The notes: generated by a model from the letters alone, not told the origin. Counted from the first letter of the stretch, positions 1 through 5,988 are shown. The stretch is DNA of 6,448 nt from Hyphomicrobiales bacterium (GCA_013812985.1 JACCSN010000143.1:1-6448); one strand, 5' to 3'. Made by a program: numbers and translations.

Positions 1-735
1 GCGACCTCGACCGGAGCGGCGCGGCTCGCGGCCGCCGGCGCGCTGAGGATCGGGGCAGGGGCGGTGACGGTCGCCTCGCCGCCCGACGCGCTGCTCGTCA
101 ACGCCGCTCACCTCACCGCCATCATGGTGCGCGGTTTTCACGATGCGGAGAGTCTCGCGCAAATGCTCGTCGACACGCGTGTGAAGGCGGCGGTGATCGG
201 CCCCGGCAACGGCGTCGGCGCGGAAACGCGCGCCAATGTGGAGGCGGCGCTCGGAACGGCTTCCGCGCTCGTGCTGGACGCGGATGCCCTCACGAGCTTT
301 GTCGGGGAAACGGAGACGTTGTTCCTGGCCATCGGCGCAAGACGCTCGCCGGTGGTCCTGACGCCGCATGAGGGCGAGTTCGGCAGGCTGTTCGATCTCA
401 CCGGCGCAAGGATCGACCGCGCCAGAGCCGCCGCCGCGGCGAGCGGCGCGATCGTCGTGCTGAAAGGCGCGGATACGATCGTCGCCGCGCCGGATGGCCG
501 GATGGCGATCAATTCCAACGCGCCGCCCGGCCTCGCCACCGCCGGCAGCGGCGACGTGCTGGCCGGGGTGATCGCCGGGCTCCTGGCGCAAGGCGTTCCC
601 GGTTTCGAGGCTGCATCCGCCGGCGTCTGGCTGCATGGCGCGGCGGGGGCTCGGCTCGGGCTCGGGCTGATCGCGGAGGATCTGCCGGGAGCAATTCCGG
701 CGGTCCTGAAGGAGCTTGCAGGCGACCCGGCTTGA
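1..735 (+). CDS. nnrD: ADP-dependent NAD(P)H-hydrate dehydratase, 3' part (5' end outside window)
   Basis: Ribokinase-like enzyme of metabolite repair that dehydrates damaged S-NAD(P)HX back to NAD(P)H using ADP, in the cytosol. The frame is open from base 1, so the gene begins upstream; 244 residues are visible. The GTG at 64 is internal, because family sequence ([20 protein letters not shown]) precedes it. Numbering from the first visible residue, motifs are GPGNGVG at 67-73, LDADAL around D93/D95, TPHEGEFG at 121-128, VLKGAD, and the anion-hole/catalytic loop AGSGDVLAG at 181-189 with D185 as the expected catalytic aspartate. The order and spacing match the YjeF C-terminal domain. Many bacteria fuse this domain to the epimerase NnrE; whether that holds here cannot be seen. 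It ends in TGA, with no clear terminator after it. The family call is firm. Confidence 0.93.
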   Translation, partial: ATSTGAARLAAAGALRIGAGAVTVASPPDALLVNAAHLTAIMVRGFHDAESLAQMLVDTRVKAAVIGPGNGVGAETRANVEAALGTASALVLDADALTSFVGETETLFLAIGARRSPVVLTPHEGEFGRLFDLTGARIDRARAAAAASGAIVVLKGADTIVAAPDGRMAINSNAPPGLATAGSGDVLAGVIAGLLAQGVPGFEAASAGVWLHGAAGARLGLGLIAEDLPGAIPAVLKELAGDPA

Positions 736-839
736 GGGCAAAGAGGGAAGGCGAGACGCTCCACAGGATCGGGATTACATGGCCAAAACCAATTCGCGTT
801 CGGCGTTGCCTGACTGAACCGCGCACCAGGAGGCTTGCC

Positions 840-896
840 ATGCCGGCTCAGGCGGTCAATCTGCGCGCGCGGACGATCCTTATAGGTGGCTCTTGA
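840..896 (+). CDS. Putative 18-codon upstream ORF overlapping the barrel gene start
   Basis: A short frame ATG...TGA encodes MPAQAVNLRARTILIGGS. It is preceded by a consensus Shine-Dalgarno AGGAGG at 828-833, six bases before the ATG, which is stronger than the site of the large gene downstream. Its stop TGA (894-896) overlaps the TTG start (893-895) of the barrel gene as TTGA, the arrangement typical of translational coupling. I do not recognise the peptide. It may be a leader peptide that couples or attenuates translation of the outer-membrane protein. Alternatively, a one-base indel may have separated an original ATG start from the main frame. The sequence alone does not decide between these. 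Confidence 0.4.
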   Translation: MPAQAVNLRARTILIGGS

Positions 897-2290
897 ATCG
901 TCTGCTGGTCTGCGCTGCCGCGCTGGCATGCTGTCTGCCGGCAACAGGCCTTGCACAGGACCTGCCGCTGCCGACGGACATTGCGGGCTGGTACGTCAGG
1001 ACGCGAGCCATAGCCGGCGTCTCGCATGCCGCCGGTAGCTTCGCCACTCTGCCGCCGGGCGCCAGTGGGAGCGAGCAGATTTCCGCCGATCCTCAGGCGG
1101 ATTTCGGCGTGGGGACGGGCCTCGGCTACCGGTGGTCGGCCTGGGGAGTCCCGCTCCGCGCGGTTCTCGACGGTAGCTTGAATTTTCGTCACGATACCGA
1201 TGTCGACGCCGATTTTTCGGGCGGCGCGCTGAGCTATGAAAACAATCTCAGGATCTGGGATATCCGCCTCAGCCTCCTCGCGGATGTCCTCCGCCGCGAC
1301 TGGGGAACCGTATATGTCGGCGGTGGCCTGGGCGCGGCTCGCCTGGAGTCGGAGGTCGAGATCGAGGCGAATCCGCTCGTCACCGAAAACGGCGAATGGA
1401 AGATTTCTCCATCCGTCGAGGTTGGCCTCGTGCTCGACGGCGCATTCGAGCGGGTGATCCCGGAGCTGAGCTACCGCTTCCGCTGGTTTGGCGATACGGA
1501 GTCGGACACATTTCCGGACGGCGAGAAGCTCGACTACGAAGACGTTCACATCCACGATTTCATGCTGGGATTCACCGTGCCGCTTGATCCCGGCCCAAAT
1601 GAACCGAGAGCCGCAGCCACGAGCATATCGTCACCGGCCTCTGTTTATGACTGGACGGGTCTCTATTTCGGCGGTTTTGGCGGCTGGGCCTCGACCGGCA
1701 AGATCGACGTGACCCAGCTTGCCAGCGCGGAAGGGGCTTTCGGCGTTCCCGAGGGGATCGGCAGATTTGGCGACGACGGGTTCTTCTTGGGCGGCCAGAT
1801 CGGCGTCGACCGGCAGTGGCGACGCTGGGTTCTCGGCATCGGGGCGGAAGCGGGCTTTCTGGGCTTGGACGGGTCGGTGCGTCCGGTGACATCGAAACGC
1901 GGCGACGCCGCTTCCTTCTATGAAACCGGCGCTTACGGCGGCGTCACCGCCCGGTTCGGCGTCGCCTTCGACCGGCTGCTGATTTTCGCCAGAGGCGGCG
2001 TGGCGTTCCTGGATGCCGAGGCCCGCGCCGAAGGCATGTGCGATCAAGGTGCTTGCGGAGCCGCGACCGTCAAGGCCTCGGAGGACGACGTGCTGTTTGG
2101 GGAACAGATCGGCGGCGGCCTGGAATACGCGTTTGGAACGCATTGGAGCGCCGGCGCGGAATATCGGTTCATCCATCTGTTCGATGATCTTCAGCCCAGC
2201 GGCATAACCGGGTCCGGCAAACGGGTCTGGGAAAACCTCCGCATCGACGACATCCACACCGTGCGCGCTGAACTGAATTTCCGCTGGTGA
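893..2290 (+). CDS. Outer-membrane protein with two tandem beta-barrel domains
   Basis: Predicted 465-residue outer-membrane protein. The TTG start is chosen because AGGTGG (884-889) sits just upstream and because it yields a clean signal peptide (MNRLLVCAAALACCLPATGLAQ, cleavage after about residue 22). The mature part holds two barrel-like units with alternating aromatic/hydrophobic strands. The first runs from about residue 32 to 231 and ends HDFMLGFTVPL. A Pro/Ala/Ser linker follows, then a second unit from V251 (YDWTGLYFGGFGGW, typical of alphaproteobacterial Omp25/31-like porin-family barrels) to the C-terminal RAELNFRW, whose last aromatic residue suits BAM recognition. C383 and C388 (CDQGAC) lie in a likely surface loop and could form a disulfide. 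Two barrels in one chain is about twice the usual length of the family. The role is unknown; structural or surface-binding functions are possible. The fold call is stronger than any function. Confidence 0.8.
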   Translation: MNRLLVCAAALACCLPATGLAQDLPLPTDIAGWYVRTRAIAGVSHAAGSFATLPPGASGSEQISADPQADFGVGTGLGYRWSAWGVPLRAVLDGSLNFRHDTDVDADFSGGALSYENNLRIWDIRLSLLADVLRRDWGTVYVGGGLGAARLESEVEIEANPLVTENGEWKISPSVEVGLVLDGAFERVIPELSYRFRWFGDTESDTFPDGEKLDYEDVHIHDFMLGFTVPLDPGPNEPRAAATSISSPASVYDWTGLYFGGFGGWASTGKIDVTQLASAEGAFGVPEGIGRFGDDGFFLGGQIGVDRQWRRWVLGIGAEAGFLGLDGSVRPVTSKRGDAASFYETGAYGGVTARFGVAFDRLLIFARGGVAFLDAEARAEGMCDQGACGAATVKASEDDVLFGEQIGGGLEYAFGTHWSAGAEYRFIHLFDDLQPSGITGSGKRVWENLRIDDIHTVRAELNFRW

Positions 2291-2319
2291 CCGGGAGCGT
2301 AGAGCCCGCGGTGGTGCAT

Positions 2320-2369
2320 CGCGGAGAATCGGCGAGGTGCTTGGCAAGGCTCGCCTTCACCCCTCCGCG
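2320..2369 (+). terminator. Candidate stem-loop terminator after the barrel gene
   Basis: Nested inverted repeats start 30 bases after the barrel stop codon. The outer arms are CGCGGAG (2320-2326) and CTCCGCG (2363-2369); the inner arms are GGCGAG (2331-2336) and CTCGCC (2350-2355), with CTT/AAG inside them. A second small hairpin, AAGCG-AAA-CGCTT (2370-2382), follows directly. There is no T-run, so intrinsic termination is uncertain and the structure may protect a 3' end instead. Confidence 0.35.
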
Positions 2370-2393
2370 AAGCGAAACGCTTGCCCCTCCGCG
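2360..2393. repeat. 10-bp direct repeat flanking a small palindrome
   Basis: CCCCTCCGCG occurs at 2360-2369 and again at 2384-2393. The gap between the copies holds the imperfect palindrome AAGCGAAACGCTT (2370-2382). Both copies can pair with CGCGGAG at 2320-2326, so two alternative folds are possible. Its meaning is unknown. Confidence 0.5.
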
Positions 2394-2461
2394 CCGCATG
2401 CATTACCAGCGCCCCATGTGCGGTCATGGCCGACGACGGCCGCTCCTTCGCGGGATCCCAT

Positions 2462-2546
2462 GCGGGCGTGGTGGAATTGGTAGACACGCAGGATTTAGGT
2501 TCCTGTGGGCTTGCCCGTGGGGGTTCAAGTCCCTCCGCCCGCACCA
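2462..2546 (+). tRNA. tRNA-Leu(UAG)
   Basis: Complete class II tRNA with encoded CCA. The acceptor arms GCGGGCG (2462-2468) and CGCCCGC (2536-2542) pair perfectly, followed by ACCA. The anticodon stem is CAGGA/TCCTG (2489-2493/2501-2505) with loop TTTAGGT, giving anticodon TAG at 2496-2498, which reads CUN leucine codons. The long variable arm GGGC-TT-GCCC (2507-2516) is expected for leucine. The T arm is GGGGG-TTCAAGT-CCCTC (2519-2535). It lies 66 bases upstream of tig on the same strand. No strong promoter is obvious; a weak TTGCCC-N17-TACCAG match lies at 2381-2409. Confidence 0.97.
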
Positions 2547-2562
2547 GCCGTATCCAAGCCGC

Positions 2563-2583
2563 GCGGCCGTGCCGGACGGCCGC
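2563..2583 (+). terminator. GC-rich hairpin between tRNA-Leu and tig
   Basis: Perfect 8-bp inverted repeat GCGGCCGT (2563-2570) and ACGGCCGC (2576-2583) with the 5-base loop GCCGG. The downstream sequence TGACGACACATTTATTC has no uninterrupted T-run. It could end the tRNA-Leu transcript, act as an attenuator, or mark a processing site between tRNA and the tig leader. It leaves only 29 bases before the tig start codon, too little for a separate tig promoter downstream of it. Confidence 0.45.
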
Positions 2584-2612
2584 TGACGACACATTTATTC
2601 GGGAACGATGCC

Positions 2613-4040
2613 ATGCAGGTGAACGAAACCCTCGCCGAGGGCTTGAAGCGCGAACTGACGGTGACGATTCCCGTATCGGAGCTCGACGCCAAGCTTTCGG
2701 ATCGGCTCGACCAGCTGAAGAAACGGGTTCAGATCAAGGGCTTTCGCCCCGGTAAGGTGCCGACGACGCATCTCAGGCGCATGTACGGCAAGGCCGCTAT
2801 GGCGGAGATCGTCGAGACGCTCGTTGGCGAGAGCACACGGCAGGTGATGGCCGATCGCGGCGAGCGCGCCGCCATGCAGCCGAGGATTGCCATGACGGAG
2901 GATGAAGGCGAGGCGACGCAGGTGCTGGAAGGCCGCGCCGATCTGACCTTCACCCTGGAATACGAGGTTCTGCCGACCTTCGACATCGGAGATTTCAAGG
3001 GCCTGAAGATCGAGCGCCCGATCGCCGAGGTCGAAGACTCGGAACTTGAGGAGCGCCTGCGGCGGATCGGCGAGAGCGCCCGGCCTTATCAGGTCGTGGA
3101 GCGGGCGGCCCAGCAGGGCGACCGCGTCACCCTGGATTATACCGGCAAGACGGACGGCGAAGCCTTTGAGAGCAATACCACTTCCATCGTGATCGGCTCC
3201 GGCCAGTTCGTTCCAGGCTTTGAGGGTCAGCTCATCGGCGTGACAGCCGGCGAGGAAAAAGTGGTCGAGGTCACGTTCCCGGAGGCGTACCCGGCGGCCA
3301 ATCTGGCCGGCAAGCCCGCGACCTTCGACGTGGTGATCAAGGATGTCTCCGAGCCCGGAGAGCTCCAGCTCGACGATGATTTCGCCAAGCGCGTCGGGTT
3401 GGATTCGATCGACAAGCTGCGCGAAACCGTGAAGCGCCAGATTGAAAGCGAGTACGGCCAAGCGACGCGGCAGAAGGTCAAGCGGCAGATGCTCGACCAA
3501 CTGGACGAGCGGCACTCGTTCCCGCTGCCTGAGAACCTGGTTTCCCAGGAGTTTGAGAACATCTGGAAGCAGGTGACGCACGATATCGAGAACCACGGGA
3601 AATCCTTCGAGGACGAGGCCACGACCGAGGAGGGCGCGCGCGAGGAATACCGCAAGATCGCCGAGCGGCGGGTGCGGCTCGGGCTCGTCCTGTCGCGCAT
3701 CGGCGAGCAGGCAGAGGTCACCGTGTCCGACGAGGAGCTGCAGGGCGCCCTTTACGAGCAGGCGCGGCGCTATCGCGGGCAGGAGAAGCAGGTGTTCGAC
3801 TACTACAAGAACAACCCGGACGCCCTGCAGACGCTCCGCGCGCCGATCTTTGAGGAGAAGGTCGTCGACTATATCCTCGAGCTCGCCGAGGTGAGCGATA
3901 AGGCCGTGTCCAAGGACGAGCTCCTCGCCGACGAGGAGGAGGATGACGGGCACGCCTCGCATGACCACGCTCACCATGGCCACGATCATGATCATGATCA
4001 CAATCACGGACATGACCACGGCCCGGTTCAGCAAGCATGA
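2613..4040 (+). CDS. tig: Trigger factor, ribosome-associated chaperone and prolyl isomerase
   Basis: 475-residue chaperone that binds the ribosome near the exit tunnel and folds nascent chains. The start is ATG 2613, preceded by GGGAA (2601-2605). The open frame reaches back to a GTG inside tRNA-Leu, but the family N-terminus (MQVNETLAEGLKRELTVTIP) begins at 2613. The ribosome-binding signature GFRPGKVP is at residues 43-50. The FKBP-type PPIase domain spans roughly 160-245 (GDRVTLDYTGK from G169, then GQFVPGFEGQL). The helical SurA-like substrate domain runs to about 435. The end is unusual: after an acidic stretch, residues 447-469 hold 12 histidines mixed with Asp, Gly, Ala and Asn, resembling the metal-binding tail of SlyD more than a normal trigger factor end. 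It sits behind tRNA-Leu and may share its transcript. A convergent small gene lies 103 bases downstream. Confidence 0.97.
   Translation: MQVNETLAEGLKRELTVTIPVSELDAKLSDRLDQLKKRVQIKGFRPGKVPTTHLRRMYGKAAMAEIVETLVGESTRQVMADRGERAAMQPRIAMTEDEGEATQVLEGRADLTFTLEYEVLPTFDIGDFKGLKIERPIAEVEDSELEERLRRIGESARPYQVVERAAQQGDRVTLDYTGKTDGEAFESNTTSIVIGSGQFVPGFEGQLIGVTAGEEKVVEVTFPEAYPAANLAGKPATFDVVIKDVSEPGELQLDDDFAKRVGLDSIDKLRETVKRQIESEYGQATRQKVKRQMLDQLDERHSFPLPENLVSQEFENIWKQVTHDIENHGKSFEDEATTEEGAREEYRKIAERRVRLGLVLSRIGEQAEVTVSDEELQGALYEQARRYRGQEKQVFDYYKNNPDALQTLRAPIFEEKVVDYILELAEVSDKAVSKDELLADEEEDDGHASHDHAHHGHDHDHDHNHGHDHGPVQQA
3984..4001. repeat. Tandem GATCAT microsatellite in the His-rich tail of tig
   Basis: Three consecutive six-base units, GATCAT, GATCAT and GATCAC, encode Asp-His pairs in the tail of trigger factor. 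The unit length keeps the frame, so slippage could lengthen or shorten the tail without breaking the protein. The stretch contains the self-complementary TGATCATGATCA. Confidence 0.7.
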
Positions 4041-4143
4041 GACTTCGGCGGAATGCCCCTTGATGGCGCCCGCACCTCGACGCCGGCTCTCGCCTTTGAC
4101 CTGGAGTGGGTCAGGGGCGCCCCGAATACGACGAGGCGCGCCT

Positions 4144-4302
4144 TCAGTTTGGCTTCAGCGCTGCCACCATCATGAAGATCGCCAGCGCGACCGCGGCGAT
4201 CTTCCAGGCATCGACCCGACGCCTCAGGCCAGGGAGGCCGAGCGGCCTGATGATCTGGACGAGCATGCATAGGCCGAAGAAGACCGATAGCAACCTTGTC
4301 AT
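4144..4302 (-). CDS. Small membrane protein, 52 residues, two predicted helices
   Basis: Short minus-strand gene, ATG at 4302-4300 and TGA at 4146-4144. An AAGGG Shine-Dalgarno lies four bases before the start codon. The N-terminus MTRLLSVFFGLCMLVQII forms a first hydrophobic helix (about residues 4-18). It is followed by the basic turn RPLGLPGLRRRVDAWK and a second hydrophobic helix (about 35-49), ending ALKPN. Positive charge in the middle suggests a hairpin with its loop in the cytoplasm. The codons are GC-rich at third positions, and the protein looks coherent rather than random. I recall similar short proteins with a PLGLPGLRRR-type motif in Hyphomicrobiales, but cannot name a family or function. 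It converges on tig and points away from the decayed tRNAs. Confidence 0.7.
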   Translation of the reverse strand: MTRLLSVFFGLCMLVQIIRPLGLPGLRRRVDAWKIAAVALAIFMMVAALKPN

Positions 4303-4364
4303 GTCGCCCTTGCCTGACGATCGCTACTCGTCCAGGACGATGCCGAGAAGGCCTCGCGGAAGAT

Positions 4365-4441
4365 TGGTGGGCGTTGACGGGTTCGGACCGCCGACCACCG
4401 GGGTCTGCACCAGCTGCTCTGACCTGCTGAGCTAACCGCCC
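4365..4441 (-). pseudogene. Degenerate tRNA-Val-like gene
   Basis: A 77-base tRNA-shaped sequence on the minus strand with encoded ACCA. Its first 27 bases match the intact tRNA-Val at 5989-6065 at 25 positions; the remaining 50 match at about 33. Acceptor GGGCGGT faces AACGCCC with a 6-67 mismatch. The D arm is intact. The anticodon stem GCTGG/CCCGG has two mismatches, and the loop TGCAGAC lacks the universal T33 (it has G). The T loop reads TCCGAAC, with C in place of the conserved T55. The T stem still pairs. It is most likely a dead copy, or a relic of another isoacceptor. No functional anticodon can be assigned. Confidence 0.7.
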
Positions 4442-4556
4442 TACCAGCCGGATTCAAGAGCCAGCCGGGCGCGGGGACGATACGAGCTCCAGCTATTTTT
4501 CTCCAGCCAAGCGGACAACCGCGTTGCCGATGCATCAAACGATCTCAAAATGGGAA

Positions 4557-4633
4557 TGGCGGGAGCGACAGGGCTCGAAAACGCGACCTCCGGCGTGACG
4601 GGCCGGCACTCCAACCAACTGAGCCACACCTCA
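4557..4633 (-). pseudogene. Degenerate tRNA-Asp(GUC)-like gene
   Basis: A 77-base minus-strand tRNA-shaped sequence ending GCCA. The D region (GGCTCAGTTGGTTG), the perfect anticodon stem CCGGC/GCCGG with anticodon GTC (4597-4599), and AGGTC resemble bacterial tRNA-Asp closely. Damage is clear elsewhere: acceptor TGAGGTG against CGCTCCC mispairs at 1-72 and 3-70; position 33 is C rather than T; T stem GCGTT/CCTGT mispairs at 52-62 and 53-61. An automatic tRNA finder might still report it as tRNA-Asp with a low score. A sigma70-like promoter lies upstream at 4671-4699, so it may still be transcribed. Confidence 0.72.
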
Positions 4634-4958
4634 GCATGCCGTGGCCGGAGCCAACGGCGCCGGTGCGTGGGAGATAGGCTACAGGTTGCGTGAGGTCAAG
4701 GAAGGCGGCGCTCTGCACGCGTTCGCAAGTGAAACATTCGCGCAGGAACCGCCGAAATGCTTCTCACGAAAAGTTGTAACGACTGCGGCAGGCAAAATGA
4801 AACCGAGAGCGCGGCCCAATCGTAAAAGACTCGACACCAGTGCTAATGGAGGCTCGTCAAGCGGCGGTTCTTCTGGCAGAAGGGTCCCGTCCAGAGTCGT
4901 CGTCCAATGACGGAGGGCGACCAACGAGACGCGAGTTGCAGTGGAGGGCGAAACGCTC
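4634..4958. other. 325-base region without a convincing gene
   Basis: It separates the divergent Asp-like tRNA relic and the ferritin-like gene. Apart from the minus-strand promoter candidate at 4671-4699 I see little. A GTG-started 89-codon frame at 4641-4910 has no good ribosome binding site, is low in complexity at its end (GGSSSGGSSG) and resembles nothing I know. The promoter of the ferritin-like gene must lie here. The best partial match is GGAAC at 4745-4749, which recalls the -35 of the alphaproteobacterial EcfG stress sigma factor, but the expected CGTT at the right distance is missing. GGAGG at 4943-4947 serves the ATG at 4959. Confidence 0.5.
4671..4699 (-). promoter_or_regulatory. 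Candidate sigma70-type promoter for the tRNA-Asp relic
   Basis: Read on the minus strand: TTGACC (-35, 4699-4694), exactly 17 bases, then TATCTC (-10, 4676-4671). The -35 matches five of six consensus bases and is preceded by C, as in the CTTGAC form common in alphaproteobacteria. The -10 matches three of six. Transcription would begin near 4664, about 30 bases before the tRNA-like sequence. Confidence 0.45.
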
Positions 4959-5876
4959 ATGACGACGAACAATCACCCGAACGCCGAGACAACGAGAACC
5001 GGACTGAACATCAATCTGGAAGCAGGCCGCCGGGCATTCCTGAAGACTGCTGGCATCGGCGCTGTTGGGCTAGCCATCGCAGCAGGCACGGGCCGTGCCG
5101 CGCTGGCTGAGTCGACGATCACAGATGCCGACATCCTGAATTTCGCGTTGAACCTTGAGTACCTGGAAGCTGAATTCTACCTGCGCGCCGCGTTCGGCCG
5201 TGGGCTTGACGACCGCGATACAATGGGCACCGGAGACCGCGGCAGCGTGACCGGCGGACGCAAGGTTAATTTCGACACCAAGGACGTCAGGCTTTACGCC
5301 CGTGAAATCGCGAACGATGAGGAGGCCCATGTGAAGTTCCTCCGCCGCCAGCTAGGAGATCGGGCTGTGGCCCGGCCGCAGATCAACCTGAAGAGAAGCT
5401 TCAGCCAGGCGGCGAGAGCCGCCGGGCTGATCGGCGTCGGCGGAGAATTCGACGCCTACGCGTCCGATACTAACTTTCTTCTTGCAGCTTTCATCTTCGA
5501 GGATGTCGGCGTGACAGCCTACAAGGGGGCTGCGCCCCTCATCCAGGACCCAGGTACCCTGGAAGCCGCGGCGGGGATCTTGGCCGTCGAAGCCTATCAT
5601 GCCGGCTTGATCAGAACGGTCCTCTTCAGTCGCGATCAGCAGGACGCGGCGCGCGCGATTTCCAACCTACGCGATTCAGCCGATGGACCCAGTAATCTTG
5701 ACGAAGGGATTGGAAACGAGAACCGGGCCAATATCGTGCCGGCCGACGACAACGGCCTCGCGTTCAGCCGTCGCCCCGGCCAGGTGATCAATATTGTCAC
5801 GCTGGGTGGTGGCGAGAGAGGCGGGTTCTTCCCGGAAGGGCTGAACGGCAACATCAACGGCACGCAACTCGGCTAA
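4959..5876 (+). CDS. Tat-exported ferritin-like domain protein
   Basis: 305-residue protein of the Ferritin_2 / desiccation-related (PCC13-62-like) type. ATG 4959 is preferred over the in-frame GTG at 4941 because GGAGG (4943-4947) lies before it. The N-terminus has a twin-arginine signal: G23-R24-R25-A-F-L-K29, a hydrophobic stretch, then ALA/E cleavage near residue 50, so the folded protein should reach the periplasm. The four-helix bundle carries a full di-iron ligand set: Glu in NLEYLEAEFY (E67/E70), ExxH at E121-H124, E181 in FIFEDVGVTAY, and ExxH at E211-H214. The C-terminal part (LAFSRRPGQVINIVTLGG, then GGFFPEGLNG) is also typical. Family members are linked to desiccation and oxidative stress, but the reaction is not established. 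It stands alone, with no partner gene, in slightly less GC-rich DNA between tRNA genes. It ends before a strong hairpin. Confidence 0.88.
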   Translation: MTTNNHPNAETTRTGLNINLEAGRRAFLKTAGIGAVGLAIAAGTGRAALAESTITDADILNFALNLEYLEAEFYLRAAFGRGLDDRDTMGTGDRGSVTGGRKVNFDTKDVRLYAREIANDEEAHVKFLRRQLGDRAVARPQINLKRSFSQAARAAGLIGVGGEFDAYASDTNFLLAAFIFEDVGVTAYKGAAPLIQDPGTLEAAAGILAVEAYHAGLIRTVLFSRDQQDAARAISNLRDSADGPSNLDEGIGNENRANIVPADDNGLAFSRRPGQVINIVTLGGGERGGFFPEGLNGNINGTQLG

Positions 5877-5914
5877 CCAAGGTGGCCGGAGCAGGCAACG
5901 CCTGAGAAACGCTC

Positions 5915-5952
5915 AATCGGACAGGCTGAACCGTGGTTTCGCCTGTCCGATT
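5915..5952. terminator. Strong terminator hairpin between ferritin-like gene and tRNA-Val
   Basis: Perfect 12-bp inverted repeat AATCGGACAGGC (5915-5926) and GCCTGTCCGATT (5941-5952). The loop (5927-5940) can itself pair AACC with GGTT. TTTT at 5951-5954 overlaps the end of the right arm, which suits termination of the ferritin-like gene reading rightwards. Reading leftwards the stem would also stop transcripts from the convergent tRNA-Val, although the T-run is shorter on that side. Confidence 0.8.
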
Positions 5953-5988
5953 TTGACAAATTCGAGAGCGGATTCCGACCGGGAGAAA

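Noticed and set aside
138..956. Long minus-strand frame across the nnrD end and the spacer
   Set aside because: Antisense shadow of nnrD, rich in Pro/Ser/Ala/Arg, without a recognised domain or ribosome site.
2505..2612. N-terminal extension of tig from a GTG inside tRNA-Leu
   Set aside because: The extension translates tRNA and hairpin sequence; the family N-terminus begins at ATG 2613 with GGGAA before it.
2595..4034. 479-codon minus-strand open frame opposite tig
   Set aside because: It mirrors the codon pattern of tig, a well-supported gene in the opposite direction; long antisense frames are common in GC-rich genes and the product has no recognisable motif.
4114..4123. Perfect palindrome GGGGCGCCCC downstream of tig, considered as terminator or operator
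   Set aside because: No loop, no T-run, and such GC palindromes arise readily in this composition.
4745..4770. EcfG general-stress promoter for the ferritin-like gene (GGAAC at 4745)
   Set aside because: The -10 element CGTT is not found 16-17 bases downstream (CGAA instead), so the match is only half.
4641..4910. GTG-started 89-codon frame upstream of the ferritin-like gene
   Set aside because: No good ribosome site, low-complexity Ser/Gly end and no recognisable motif; treated as intergenic.
4941..4958. GTG 4941 as start of the ferritin-like protein
   Set aside because: It overlaps the GGAGG that serves ATG 4959 and has no ribosome site of its own.
4641..5892. 11-bp direct repeat GTGGCCGGAGC at 4641-4651 and 5882-5892 flanking the ferritin-like gene, considered as an attachment or insertion duplication
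   Set aside because: Several 11-base matches are expected by chance in a GC-rich window this size; the repeat does not lie in a tRNA end and no integrase or transposase is present.
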